A stretch of 64,000 nucleotides of DNA, taken from Clitopilus passeckerianus. Its lineage: Eukaryota > Basidiomycota > Agaricomycetes > Agaricales > Entolomataceae. Where the stretch lies: the NCBI GenBank assembly GCA_944990035.1, contig CALYLX010000134.1, positions 1-64,000 of the forward strand. Direction: 5' to 3'. The translations under genes were made by a program, and so were the position numbers. Shown here in pieces: positions 1-10,913 of this stretch; within the stretch, counting starts at the first letter, position 1, and each line of letters opens with the position of its first letter. The notes beneath the pieces were generated by a model. It was not told where the DNA came from. It made no database searches and saw nothing but the letters and a program-made list of their open reading frames with translations.

Positions 1-66
1 CTTTCTCTCGGTACCGTCAACATACGCGTGAATCCGGACAACGGCGAAAATGCAACGACCGCCACT
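1..66 (+). CDS. Possible 3' exon of a gene entering from the left edge
   Basis: Frame 1 is open from the first base to about position 144. Its first part has balanced, coding-like composition (TVNIRVNPDNGENATT). A donor-like GT follows around position 67, and a second coding-like stretch begins after a TAG acceptor near 144 (DAIKVCNQLQDLSL). I could not join the two stretches in one frame with confidence and do not recognise the protein. The leucine-spaced second part could be the tail of an F-box/LRR protein, but this is weak. This is a partial gene at best. Confidence 0.25.
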
Positions 67-750
67 GAAGAATACGAGGCTGTCATGGTCAGGTCTCTTC
101 TTCCTCTTCGCCGCTGTCCTGCGACTGACATGTTGTCTTCGTAGATGCGATCAAGGTCTGCAACCAACTGCAAGACCTCAGCTTGATCCTACACTTCCAG
201 TTGCCTTGCATTGCCGCTCATTACGTCATCGCACTCGAATTTATTTCTTTCAATCTCGCTCAATCGTCTGACGACGCATATGGCCTGCTCACAGGTATCA
301 GAAAAATTCAGTATTTCATATTGTCCGCCATATATGCGCCTTCAAGATCGCCAGGATATCATTACACCTTCCTTCATCCGCTTAGGCTCACATTGACCTT
401 CAACTCCTTTCTGCGAAGTGGCTTTTTTTTGTCTTGAACGTTTAGACTCCCGCGGTATTTCTGCCGCGATGGAGGGCGCCTTTCTCTGCAGAGGCGTTCA
501 ATATTATCTTTGCCATACCTAAGGCAGAACTGCCAAATGCGAGGATTACGTTGGTTCACCCATTCTGCTTTGCCTCTTCCACTACCAACGTATTCTGCGG
601 TAGGCTACACAGTATTTCTATCGCGTAACTCAATTGTCTGTACTGTAGCTATCAACTCGTCAATGAGAAATCTACCCATAATTGGTGTTCAGTAAGAGCG
701 AAACAATTATCTGGTAGACTAAGACTCCCACCTTCCTCCTGCAGCGTCCT
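67..750. other. No supported gene beyond the possible intron and exon at the left edge
   Basis: Short open frames exist here on both strands but none continues a recognised protein. The ankyrin repeats expected downstream of the NACHT fragment at 751-2691 (reading leftward) are absent from this stretch. That marks the breakpoint of the truncated gene. Confidence 0.4.
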
Positions 751-2691
751 TCACCTCTCTACGATTTCTGTTGACAACTCGGCCGAAATGTCGAAGCGGA
801 ATCCTGCCGTCCCAATCCTGCTCTCAAGATATGTTTTCATGTCTTCACCATCTGCAACAATCTCCTCTCGGCTTGCCCCGAACTCCTCGAATAATACGTC
901 CATCCCATCGGTAGCGCGAATAACTACTACCTCACATCTGGAGCCAAGTGTTTTGAGGAGCTTGCGAATGTCGTCGATGTTATAGTTCTCCAGGTACTCG
1001 TCAAGCGCATCAAGTACGATATAGTAACAACCAAATTGTTGGCAGGTCTTGTACAGAGCGGCGTGAAGACCACTGGCCGGGGGCTGGGGGTGGTCGTTCT
1101 GGTTGGCCTCATAGAAGGCCGCAAGATTTGAGGAGGTTCCATTGCCTTGATATGCTTCGTATAACTGCCTCGATAAGCTTTCCAGAACGGCCGTTGCACT
1201 CTGTTGTCCTTGAAGCTCATAGTTGAAGAGGCGAATCCGACGGCTACGGTTTCGGAGCGATACTGATTCGAAATCGATCGAAGTGAGAAAGAACAAGGAA
1301 TCTAGCCCAGTAAAGCGGTGTTTGGCAAGCACATATAGTGCCTTTGGACGCGCCTGAATAGGCAGTCCGTAGGTTATACTATAGCAGGAAATTTTTGGAG
1401 TTTACGTTGCCTTGACACCATAAAATACAGCTACTGAAGGCGGTCTTCCTATGAATTCTGAACGAAGTGCACATTCCGGCCTTTATGGCTCGCTTCTTCG
1501 TTATACGGGTGCGTTAGGCGAACGTTGCGGAAAACCAAAGGCGAGTTTTCTGGTGGTCGCCTAAGTTTGTAGGAGAGAAAAGTGAACGAATCTAAGGAAT
1601 CTCCCTCCTTGTATCAGAGGAGCATATACGTCAGCTATCATGTGCCAGGTTGAAAACCTCGACCTTACAATAATCTCCCATTATCGCCAGGCGACACCTT
1701 GAAGTTTCCGCGTTATTACGATTCCATCGCCAGTCTCTAGGCCCTCGAAGATGGATTCCTGAACTCCTTCCTGTCCTTGGATGTCGGTACGAGTTTGAGC
1801 AACGGGCGCTTCCTGCTCAGCCACCAACTCGTTCCTTTCAATCCATTCAGTCTCCGGACCCACAGTACCATCGTCTGAGTCTGCGCTCTGAACGACTGCG
1901 TCGCCTCTGGCAGCTTCATCGGCTTCGCGGTCTTTGTGCCTGGATCCATTCTGAGACGGTTCTTGGTCGGTTGAGGCTATCGTATGGTCAATTACTGATC
2001 ATGGATGAAATTTTGATCAAACGCTTACTATTGTCCTCTCGTTCTTGACCATGGGTGCCACTTGAGATCTGAGCGGCGATACCTGTTGTTCTGCATCGTA
2101 GGGAGGTATCGTCGGTCTGGGATGTCGGCGTATGCTTCACGATGCTTACAATAGTGTCTGTACATGATTTCAGCTTTCAACAATCTCAGCCATCAGATCT
2201 GAATCCGTACCATGACGCCTCAAAGCCTCGAACGATCGCCTCTCCCAGCCTGTTAAGAGCACCGCACGAAGCTCTGAGTGTTCCCATAGCAGTTTCGCGG
2301 CCTCTCCTCCTTCAGTGGAGCTCCAAGGCTCGACAGAATCTCAGCAAGTAGCGCAGCTTCGACAATGGATCCAACGTGAGTCGAGAGCATCTTGTACCCG
2401 GACCAATTATACCGCAAGAGTAGCAATGCATCTTCTTTAGTTCCTGCGTTATCTTCGCTCTCCTCCTCCATGGTGCCCACTTCTTGATTCTTGCTGTATG
2501 CTTCAATCTCCTCATCCGAGGGGATACGAAGTCGTCAACGCATCTTCTTGGCTGGAGCTGCTAGCAGATGCAGCAAATTGTCTTCCGTATTCCCAGAAGA
2601 AATAGCCACCAGCTACGAATGCCAATGCACCAGTTGGGAGAAGAAACTTCAAATGCCGATTCCTAGAGCGGAAACGGCCCAGAAATGACAT
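751..2691 (-). pseudogene. Decayed, truncated NACHT (ankyrin-type) STAND ATPase gene
   Basis: This is a broken paralog of the NACHT-ankyrin gene at 29214-33417. The start at 2691 opens a basic N-terminus and a hydrophobic segment ending FVAGGYFFWEYGR, which aligns with the intact copy's IVAGGYILWEYGR. A stop follows soon after. The next conserved block (DALLLLRYNW, AEILSSLGAPL) lies in a shifted frame, and the block after it (LLWEHSELRAVLL) is shifted again. The NACHT core is readable from about 1215 to 760 (FNYELQGQQSAT, Walker B YIVLDALDEYLENYN), with one more frameshift just before it at GFA/LFNY. The P-loop exon cannot be found and no ankyrin repeats follow. At least three frame breaks plus a 3' truncation make a functional protein very unlikely. 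Confidence 0.8.
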
Positions 2692-3459
2692 CGACGACGC
2701 CTAGAGCGAGCGTGCAAAGCGTCTTCTCCGGGTGATAAGAATGAGAAGTGGGGATAAAGTTGGTTGGACGGAAGACAGATGTCAAGTTGGGCTGTGTTGA
2801 GTTGGCTAGCAGCATCAAGGAATCCACACATCATCATCATTAATGGTTGTCTTGCGAGGTTTGAATACGAGTTATATAATAAAGCATGTGCATGCAGTTA
2901 ACACTACACAATACCTGCGAAGCCGATGAACCAGACATGACGCTGAACTTGTTGAAGTGAGCTTGATATTCGAAGGCAGCATGGAGGTGGAAGGAATAAT
3001 CCTCTCAGGATAACTGGGATGGGACGAATCACAGCACGTGTTACGAGGATGGAGGTTAGCCGACACTGAATCTCCTCGATTTCGTTACATAATACATTGT
3101 TTGCACCTATTGATTTTGAGTTTTCTACGAGATTTGATTGGTCTAGAAAACCCATGATTAGTGTTGCCGCGAGCTGGAGGTACTCAGAGTCAAGTTCAAG
3201 CTCGACTCGATGCATTTCCTAATTGGTTACCTTGACAAATTTTGCTATTGATAGCAATAGGGGCGTTCTAGTCTCGTACCCAGCCATTGCGGATGACTGT
3301 TCCTCCACAAGATTCTTATAAAGGAGTTGTACCTGCACGAGATTGGCGTGTCATCTAGTTCTCGATATATAACGAGGGGATATCATTTCAGAAGAAGACG
3401 CTAATATCATTTTGATATCATTTGTGACTATACGAGTGCAAGGTTATGCCGAGACGATG
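2692..3459 (-). other. Intergenic stretch with an unassigned coding-like segment on the minus strand
   Basis: Between the NACHT pseudogene and the carboxypeptidase, minus-strand positions about 3215-2904 are open and have amphipathic, coding-like composition (VELELDSEYLQLAATLI, LCNEIEEIQCRLTSI). A similar stretch precedes it (VQLLYKNLVEEQSSAM) but is separated by a stop too close for a normal intron. It could be a relic N-terminal helical domain of a STAND gene. I do not recognise it and see no complete gene. Confidence 0.2.
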
Positions 3460-5486
3460 TTATGTAGATTTCAATGGCTGACCAGACACGATCTGGTCGA
3501 AGAACTGAAGTGCAGCTTGGCCAACAGCTAGTTTTCCATACTAGACAACCGTCAGTTTGTTTTCATGCAGAAATTAGAGCAGGATCGCGCTCACCCCGAA
3601 TGAAGGAACTAAATGCCCAGCCCCGTAGACAAGGAGGTACGAGAACGTGCCAACTTGTTTATATTGTCCAGTTGACTGGCCGGCGACTTTGTAATCGGAC
3701 CAGTTTTGGCGCTGGTAGTCCCTAGCGAACTTGGTTTGGAGAGCATCAACTAGGGCTTCTTGACCATGGAAGTTGCAGAGGTAGTCCTGTGCAAGAGAGA
3801 AGGCATGGTGAGGGATATCCAAACAGAACAAATCGCTGATAGACGTACAGCATCAGCATTCTCCATCCCAAATGATTGTTCTCACGCCGGCATTGATGAT
3901 CTTCTGGAGTATTGGCCTGTAGTTCCTCACCGTCACCCATAGGGAAGTTCTGTTAGTTCGTACTTCGTCAGGAAGTCATAACTTACGTACCGGTAGAAAG
4001 GAAGTTGGCGTAAACCGCAGCACTACTCAGCTGCCACACTCCTCACCACCGATTTTGGATTGAACAAATGCCAAGTATTTGGAAAAGTCGGGTGGGTATG
4101 GGGCACCGTTTGGGATTCGGACATCGTAAACCTGCGATATACATATTTTATTATCGGGAGCGATTATTTCAACGAAACACCGCTCACATTGTACTCACCG
4201 CCCAGAGGTGTGAGGACATAGACGACACAGTAAAGTTGGGCGATGGAGCAGAGAATGTCAGAGCCAGTATCGCCAGTATCGCGGCAGTGTTGAATCTAAC
4301 TCATCATCAATCTAAGGGCGCGTGGTTTAAGGGTTGTAAAACCAACCTGTTCCTTGCACCCGGCCGGGCTGCCCCAGTATACTTCTCTTTGTGAGATATT
4401 GGCAGGCGTTGTAGTTGGGTGGTATGGATTGTTTTGTGCGTATGTCGTAAAATTAGCCCATTGGATAAGAGTGTCCTGCCGCATCAACTTCAAAATTCCA
4501 AAAGGGATAGCGTAAGACATATGTCACGCACAGTGAGACCGTTTCCGATGCCAAAAGCCTTCAGGTTGAGTGTCAGACCAGAAAAAGCGCCAGCTACAAT
4601 GGCAGAGTTCTGGGAGAGGAAGTAGCTGTTGACGACTTTCAGTCGGTCACATAAACCTCAGGACCGGTTGGATACATACTCTGCGAACGCCGAGCCGTAA
4701 TGACCACCGTATCTATTTCAGCTCATTGGTAAGTATTCCCAAGAGTGAGAGGTCAGAGCAACGTACGATTCAGACCAGATGCCAATCTCGCTCTTCTGAT
4801 ACTTGCTGATCCTAGAGTCTTTGAGCCAAATTTGCTTGAACGACCACAGATCAGCAGCAGCAGCGGTTGAGTTGGTGACAACGGTTTCTCCGTACGGGAA
4901 ACCGGTGCCAATGGGTTGGTCGATGTAAAGAACAATTGAATTGTTATTCCACGAAGAAGGGTTGAATTCCACATCCGAGGTCTCGTTCTTTATTCTGCAA
5001 GGGCCAGTCTCATAAAAGACACCCAGCATGCTCGATGCACCAGGCTACCAGGAATATTAGTCCGAGTTCGAGCACTCATAGTAGTCGAGGAAGGCCTTAC
5101 TCCACCAGCAAACCAGAGTGCGAGGGGAGCATTGTCCGGATTATTGCGTGCTGCAAAGAACCAGAAGAAGACGCTCTTGTTTGCGGCGATGTCACCATAT
5201 GCAGAAGCCTGGTAAACCCCGGGAGTCGTTTCTAAGTCTTAGGATAAGCAACGATGGCGGAGGGGGGCAAGTTTGAGCAAAATCTTTCACCACAAACGCC
5301 AGAGTTTTCCGTCACTCGAAGAGCTCCAGGAGTAGTAGCAGCTACAGATCGGACAAGTGGCTGAACCTTCTTGTGGACAGTATCCTTGGGCAGACCGCCA
5401 ATGATGCCATCCGATGGAAAGAGACCAAAAGCCAGTGAAGAGACTGGGAGGCTAAAAAGGGCGCGTAATCTCGCAGAAGAGAGCAT
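3460..5486 (-). pseudogene. Serine carboxypeptidase (S10), copy 1, C-terminal third broken
   Basis: A secreted S10 peptidase that would remove C-terminal residues from peptides outside the cell or in the vacuole. The start at 5486 gives a signal peptide (MLSSARLRALFSLPVSS), followed by TPGALRVTENSGVCG shared with copies 2 and 3. The nucleophile serine is rebuilt across a phase-2 intron as ES-YGGHYG near 4770-4715. The oxyanion/carboxylate-binding motif WFNGG reads WFAGG here (about 5090). Reading fails near 3960-3840. The exon carrying the conserved NAGVRT segment cannot be joined in frame to the exon before it, and a TGA follows IIWDGEC before the exon with the catalytic Asp. The final exon (GAGHLVPSFG, then GQAALQFFDQ) is preserved but unreachable. 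A stretch of about 7 extra bases relative to copy 3 explains the stop. It could be a recent pseudogene or contain sequence errors. Confidence 0.75.
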
Positions 5487-6584
5487 AGGGAGATCGTGTT
5501 GTAGACTGGCATGAAGCACCTTCAATTTATGGTCGATCGGAAGGCTGTAACAGACTGACGGAACGTGCTTGGCTCGTGCAGCAGTCGGTCGGGAAATGAT
5601 GTAATTTGTGCGCGGCCGAGGAAAGGCTCTCTAATGCAGTCGCCGACCTCACTTCATGCTGCAGAAGGAACTTCAACCTTGTTTTTAGAAAGGGTTAACG
5701 GAAACCAATCGCCGTCCATGACTTCAAACACTGCTCTGGCACGGTTTGCGCATTGCTACCACAGCTTGTCGCGTATACTGGTCGGGCGGGATATAGGAGG
5801 GGATATCCAAAGGGTAGTCATCTAGCTGTGAAAGGGTTGACTATGAAAGGCCTTCCGATCTATTTCTGGAGCCAACTTACTTAAACGCTCGAAAGTTTCA
5901 GCCGATCGGGTTACCTGAATGATGCCATCCAAAGTACCATGACTATGATGCCGTAAGTCAAGAATGGTCGGAAAACGACGTTTGCTTGGCTGAGATTCTC
6001 AGTCAGCGCAATGTTCCGTTGTCAGATTTGATTGAGCACTGGACGCTAAGCCATCACCAATAGTCACCAGATTGGGCAGACTCGGGATGTGTTGGTTGTA
6101 CACGAGCGCAAACGCCTGGTGGTTTGTTGGGCATCCAGTTGACTGACTCATCCTCCTATCACGATCAGTACCCCTCACGTTATAGTGTCGGTAGGGTTGG
6201 TGTCAAAGTTAGCTTCCAATCTCTACCACGTTGAAGTAACATTCCAATTTGCAAGCCATAATCACAATTGCTGCGAAGGATCGATATCTGATCTGATAGG
6301 CTACCACAGAGTCCTCCGCTAGGCTTGAGTTTTTTCGCAGCCCTCTTTCCTAGTAACCACAAACCTTCATCGCCTTCAGCGTCACTCAGTTGGACGCACG
6401 CGGGTGCACCAGCGCATACATACTGCTCGTGAAAATTTGACTCGGAGTCCGCAGTAAACTGTATTGTACAGGAGGGTATAAACTTCCTAGGGCGGTGGAT
6501 ATACGTAACATAGCGGAGGTATCTGTTGTACACGGCGTGAAGAAGTACAGTAGCTACAAGAAAAGGGACATGGATAAAATAATC
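5487..6584. other. Intergenic, no gene seen
   Basis: About 1.1 kb between carboxypeptidase copy 1 and the 3' end of the NLR-TPR gene. Open frames are short and do not resemble any protein. It would hold the promoter of the carboxypeptidase and the 3' end of the NLR gene. Confidence 0.5.
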
Positions 6585-9500
6585 TCAAGCCCGAAGGGGT
6601 ATGTAAAACTCTGGAAGGTCACCAGCTGGATCGCCCGCTGCGACGTACTCGATATACCTCAAGTTCTGCAGCGCCTCTTCAACCATCGACGTCGAAGTGA
6701 AATCATCCAGACCGGCACATTTCTTGATGGCCTCTTCGTAAGCAAGCTTGGCAGCAGGCCAATCCTCGTTACGGACGTAGATTTCAGCGAACTCCACCAA
6801 ACACTGTGCGATTTGTCGAGACAGGCCAAGCTCCTGATAAAACTGAAGAGCAGTCCTGAACGTTGCATCCAAATCGCTGTCCCAGCGATCGGCTCTCTTG
6901 AGAATGCGGCCTTTGATGAAATGCGATGAAGTCCACTCTTGGCTGGTGAGGTTTTCACCATATAGGGACCTAAAGCCATCGATGGCGGCATTAATGGCAT
7001 CAAGAGCTGCTATACTATCCCCTAAGGAAGCATGTGCCCTGGCTATATAGTAGTTGGCGAGGGCAATTTGGAGCTTGCAAGGTGGGTCAAGTTGCTCGAA
7101 CAAGAGCTGGGCTTCTTTGAGATCGGCTAATGCTTCTTCGTTCATCACTTGATACCAGTTGATCTGGCCGCTGTGAAAGAGGAACCAGGCATTATAGGCC
7201 GGATTCTCGGCCAGACGATCTCCCCAATGAAAGCGAGCCTCGACCATGCGCTCTTTCGCGATGTTGAAGTCACCGAAGGCTGTATCCAGATCGATATCCA
7301 TCAACTCGGATCGGAGTGCCATGAGCTCGTCACCCGAATCTGTGAACATGGTTTGGGCTCTGGTGAAAGCTTCGCGGGAAGCCTGAAACTTGTTAATGGT
7401 CCAGAAGACGGAGCCGAGGCAGAAGAGGGCAGCTGCTTCATGTCGGGTCTCTCCGTGTTTCTTGGCAAGGGCAACAACATGTTCTGCGATTTCCGGGCGA
7501 GGCTTGGTCCAATGCTGATGCCAGGCAAAAGCAAGAAGGGCATCTAGCTGTTCCTTCGGCGTTGTCATGATAGGTGCATTGACGTAAGGAGGAGGTGAAG
7601 GGGTCGAATCGGCGAAAGAATCCTTGATCATCCTTGTCAACAAGGCGTGGATATTTGTTTCTTGCGTGGTTATAGCGATAGCATGCTGCTGGAAACGAAA
7701 ATCGTTGGGTCCTTGAGTTGTTGCGCTGTGTTTCGCCAGGAATTGGTAGCAGGCAGTAAACACCTGGTGCTGTACTTCGTTGGGAATTCGATGGCGATGT
7801 TTCATGTGTGACTGGACGACTGGGAGTACAAAGAGATGCATCTTTGTCTTGTTCCCTATGACAACCTCCCTCGCCAAAACCAGAGCTGCATCGCGAAGTG
7901 TATCCACAGCCTCCGAACGCCATCCTTCAGCCCAAATCGATAGGTCCTCGTGATATATACCGGCGGGTAGCATGGAGAGAATCTGCAAGAGTCGGATGGC
8001 GCCGGGGGAGCGGCTGACGAAGTTGCTGTCTATTGAGAGGCAGATGGAATGATCGATCCCTTCTTCAGGTTTCGATAACATGGTGCTTCCGATTTCCTTC
8101 CACTCCTGGAGAAGTTGTTGAGGGTTGGAGAGGGACCGTTTCCCTCTGGAGGCCATTAGAGTGATGGCGTAGGGAAGGTGCCCAAGGGCGTCAAGAAGGT
8201 CATCAAGTTCGGGATAGTTGGCTGCACTGGCGTCAATGGCAGTGTATATCTTTCGGGAGTCTTCGGGGTGAATTTGTGACAGACGTTCGCAGTTCCACCT
8301 CTCAAGAGGGCTGAATTCTGATCTCATGGTAGTGAGAATGGCAACATGTGGAAGGGCATCCAAGGCTTCAAGAACCAGTCTGATGGTAGACTGGCTACCT
8401 TCGACGGGGTGCCATGGGGTTTCAAAGTTATCGAGAAGAATGATGCAGGGTTCGGTTGTCTCCTGAAGGGTGGAGATAATGTCGTCAAGAAGGTCTTCCG
8501 TTTTCCGCTCCGCTCTGACATGTTTGGACAGAAGAGCTAGGAAGTTCGTTGGGGAATTTGCGCTGATACACGGCACCCAAAACCTGCGCTGTCGGGGGAA
8601 GCTCTGTTGGATGAGTTCGTGCTCCATGATTGCAAGGGCTGCAGAAGTCTTGCCCATTCCGCCCGGCCCAACTATGCAGACGCGAGAGCGTCGGATGTCG
8701 CCGCTGGACAAATCTCCTGCAATGCGTTGAACAATAACATCGCGGCCAAAGAAGACATCTGGGGAACGAGGCATTCTCGCCAGGATGTTGGCTTGCTCGA
8801 GCACATTCTTTGTTAACATGGCTTTGAGATCATTCACCGAGCTCTCGATCTCGTAGACCTTCTGCCGAGTGTCCTTGACATCAACGGCCATTTCTTCTGT
8901 TATGCCGTACATTCTGATGAGCTGTTGTTGGATAGTGGCCAAATCCTGAGCAGCATAAAGGGTTTGCAGCGTCTATTACGAGATAACATGGATCAAGATG
9001 TATCCAAGATGGCGTAAGGGTACCCTTACCTGGAAACGACTAATCCCATGTTGAAACTGGAGCTCGCAGTCATCGATTACTTCTAGATTCGGTTGTGAGA
9101 GAAGACCAGTCAGAAAGGCATTTTGATCATTGATAGAGTTGAGCCGCGTGGTGATTGACGCCAGGCAGCTAAACATTCGAGGCGATTGAGTATAAAAACA
9201 TGGCTATTCGTAGAGTACGCACTCCTTGAGTTCCCAAAGATCGGTACTAAGGTCATCTGAAAGCTTGGAAGCAGACTTCGCATACTCGCTGTCTTTTGTG
9301 ACCTTAGCAACCACAAGAAGAAAGCTGGCGATGCGATTTTTTAATCCCGCGACTTTGCTTTGTACGTCGTTGATAGCCTAAATGCAAGACAATTACGGTC
9401 TGCAATCAAGTATCAGAGGGACTGCAAACGTACCTCACAAGTCTTGATGATATTAAGGCCAAGCTCAAGGACCTCTTTAACTAGCGGCACAGGAGCAAGA

Positions 9501-9754
9501 GTGGCAACACCTTTCAGAATTTCAATGGTTCTCTTGGTGGCCTCCAGAGCATAATCAGCAGCGGTTGGTAAAGCTTTCGTGCTTTGCTTCGGTTTGGTAT
9601 CTTTGACTGGGTTTCCTACCGACTTGCTCGGTCGATTAATATGTGAACTGTGATCCAAGAATGAGTACTGTACCTTTTTCGTCCGCTTTTCCCGTATCTT
9701 CTTCTTGTCAAACCGACACGGGAAACACCCAGAGCCGTGACCATCAGTCGACAT
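6585..9754 (-). CDS. NLR-type STAND ATPase: HeLo/MLKL-like domain, NB-ARC-like NTPase, TPR repeats
   Basis: An intracellular signal-transduction ATPase of the NLR architecture. The start at 9754 is chosen because its paralog at 41587 shares the N-terminus (GCFPCR here, GCFSCR there). Short exons then encode an amphipathic helical domain (TIEILKGVATLAPVPLVKE, INDVQSKVAGLKNRI) resembling fungal HeLo/MLKL-type death-inducing bundles. The large final exon (8942-6585) carries FFGRD, the P-loop GPGGMGKTSAALAI, Walker B CIILLDNFE, and an LGHLPYAITLMASR motif in the GLPLA position. Tetratricopeptide-like helices rich in alanine follow to the C-terminus. No lesion is seen. By analogy with fungal NLRs it may sense a ligand through the TPRs and trigger cell death. 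That role is inferred. Confidence 0.85.
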
Positions 9755-10413
9755 GGGCCACAACCCACGGTCCCGAACGGAAAGATGGTGGTCTTGATAG
9801 TTCGAAGGGTAACGATGAGCTTGAGAACGCCGCTTCACGGTACAAGTATGTCGCTAGCCACAATCCAACCCATATTTACTCGGCAACGTGAAATCCGTGC
9901 ATCGCCATTTTGAATGTTTGGGCATCTTCCTTTCCTGGCCGTAACTGCTGTGAAGGTTATTAACATTTGGAGGAAAGGGCTGTGTGTCGTACCAGTTTCC
10001 ATCAACATGGCTTTATATGACTGCATATCCAATGCCAGATGGTGGTAGATATCCTTTAAGTGTTTCCTTGAGCTTAATAGTTGCTTTGGACGGTCACAGT
10101 GGTCTGCAGTAAGGGTGTAACGAAAACTATTCCGGGTCCGGCTTCTCACGGGCCGGATCAATTTCGTCCGAACCAAGCGGACATCGCTTGAGCTCCCTCA
10201 ATTTCTCTTTAATCGAATTCCTTTCTGTTCAACTATCCATACGGCCTATGGGTGACGCAGCGCCTAGTAGCATTCAATCAAGGTATAATTTTGGATTTTC
10301 AGACCAATATAAATATCCCTCACACTCATCGTCTGACTGATACCCAGCTATGAGTATTAGCCCCATCACTGTGGCCTCACGTTCCTCCTCTGTTTCATTG
10401 TCGGTATCGATAT
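9755..10413. other. Intergenic, putative promoter of the NLR-TPR gene
   Basis: No gene recognised. A 113-codon minus-strand open frame at 9835-10176 lacks any known motif and lies directly upstream of the NLR start, so it is more likely promoter and 5' leader than a gene. Confidence 0.4.
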
Positions 10414-10439
10414 CTAACGCCACTTCTTCCAGGTTAGAG

Positions 10440-10617
10440 CAAACCTTTCTAAGAAGTGTACTACAGGTCGGAGGTCATCTAAGCTATACCATATAACGGA
10501 CACAGTAGGCTCGTAGAATAGCCGACAAGTTCGTGAAAGAGCTGCCAATGAGGCGTCCAGGGAGTCTCGTAATATGCATGGTCGCAGACGAGTTCCACAA
10601 TTTACGCAAGGATGCAT
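10440..10617 (-). pseudogene. F-box protein N-terminal remnant
   Basis: Reading leftward from 10617, the fragment begins MHPCV, changes frame to IVELVCDHA, then changes again to SLAALSRTCRLFYEPTVS and LRPVVHFLER. These pieces match, in order, the F-box region of the intact gene at 12989-14592 (MHPCLHVPEILDLICSSL, LLALALTCKHFYEPAMS, FRPIIQCM). Two frame changes within 180 bases and the absence of the LRR-like body make it a relic. Its position 2.4 kb from the intact gene and opposite orientation suggest a local inverted copy. Confidence 0.6.
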
Positions 10618-10782
10618 ATGATGGAGGTGTTGGCGGCTTACTCGAAAGGCGGAGGACCCTGTGAACAGCCAGGACGAAACTGATCGCACATTTAATCTCC
10701 TCATGCATCCTAGGCAGCGTCCAGCGGAGGACTCTCTTCGTCTCAACAAGGAAGAGTGCTATTGGGCCTTAGAAACTGTATA

Positions 10783-10801
10783 ACATACATACATACATAC
10801 A
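10783..10801. repeat. (ACAT)n microsatellite
   Basis: Nearly five uninterrupted copies of a 4-base ACAT unit lie in the intergenic DNA between the F-box relic and the RGG-tail gene. A simple repeat with no further role evident. Confidence 0.8.
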
Positions 10802-10913
10802 AGATCTGTACAAAGATAGCAATGAGGTGGTATACGGAATGCTGCAAGAAATGCCCAAAAATATCAAGAATATTTAACTCAAAATTAATACGCTCAGAAG
10901 AAATGGAACATCG

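Noticed and set aside
9835..10176. 113-codon minus-strand frame upstream of the NLR-TPR gene
   Set aside because: No motif, no paralogous counterpart near the second NLR copy, and a position in the promoter region.
10783..10801. Possible CRISPR-like or mobile-element repeat
   Set aside because: It is a plain 4-base microsatellite. No spacers, terminal repeats or transposase were found anywhere in the window.
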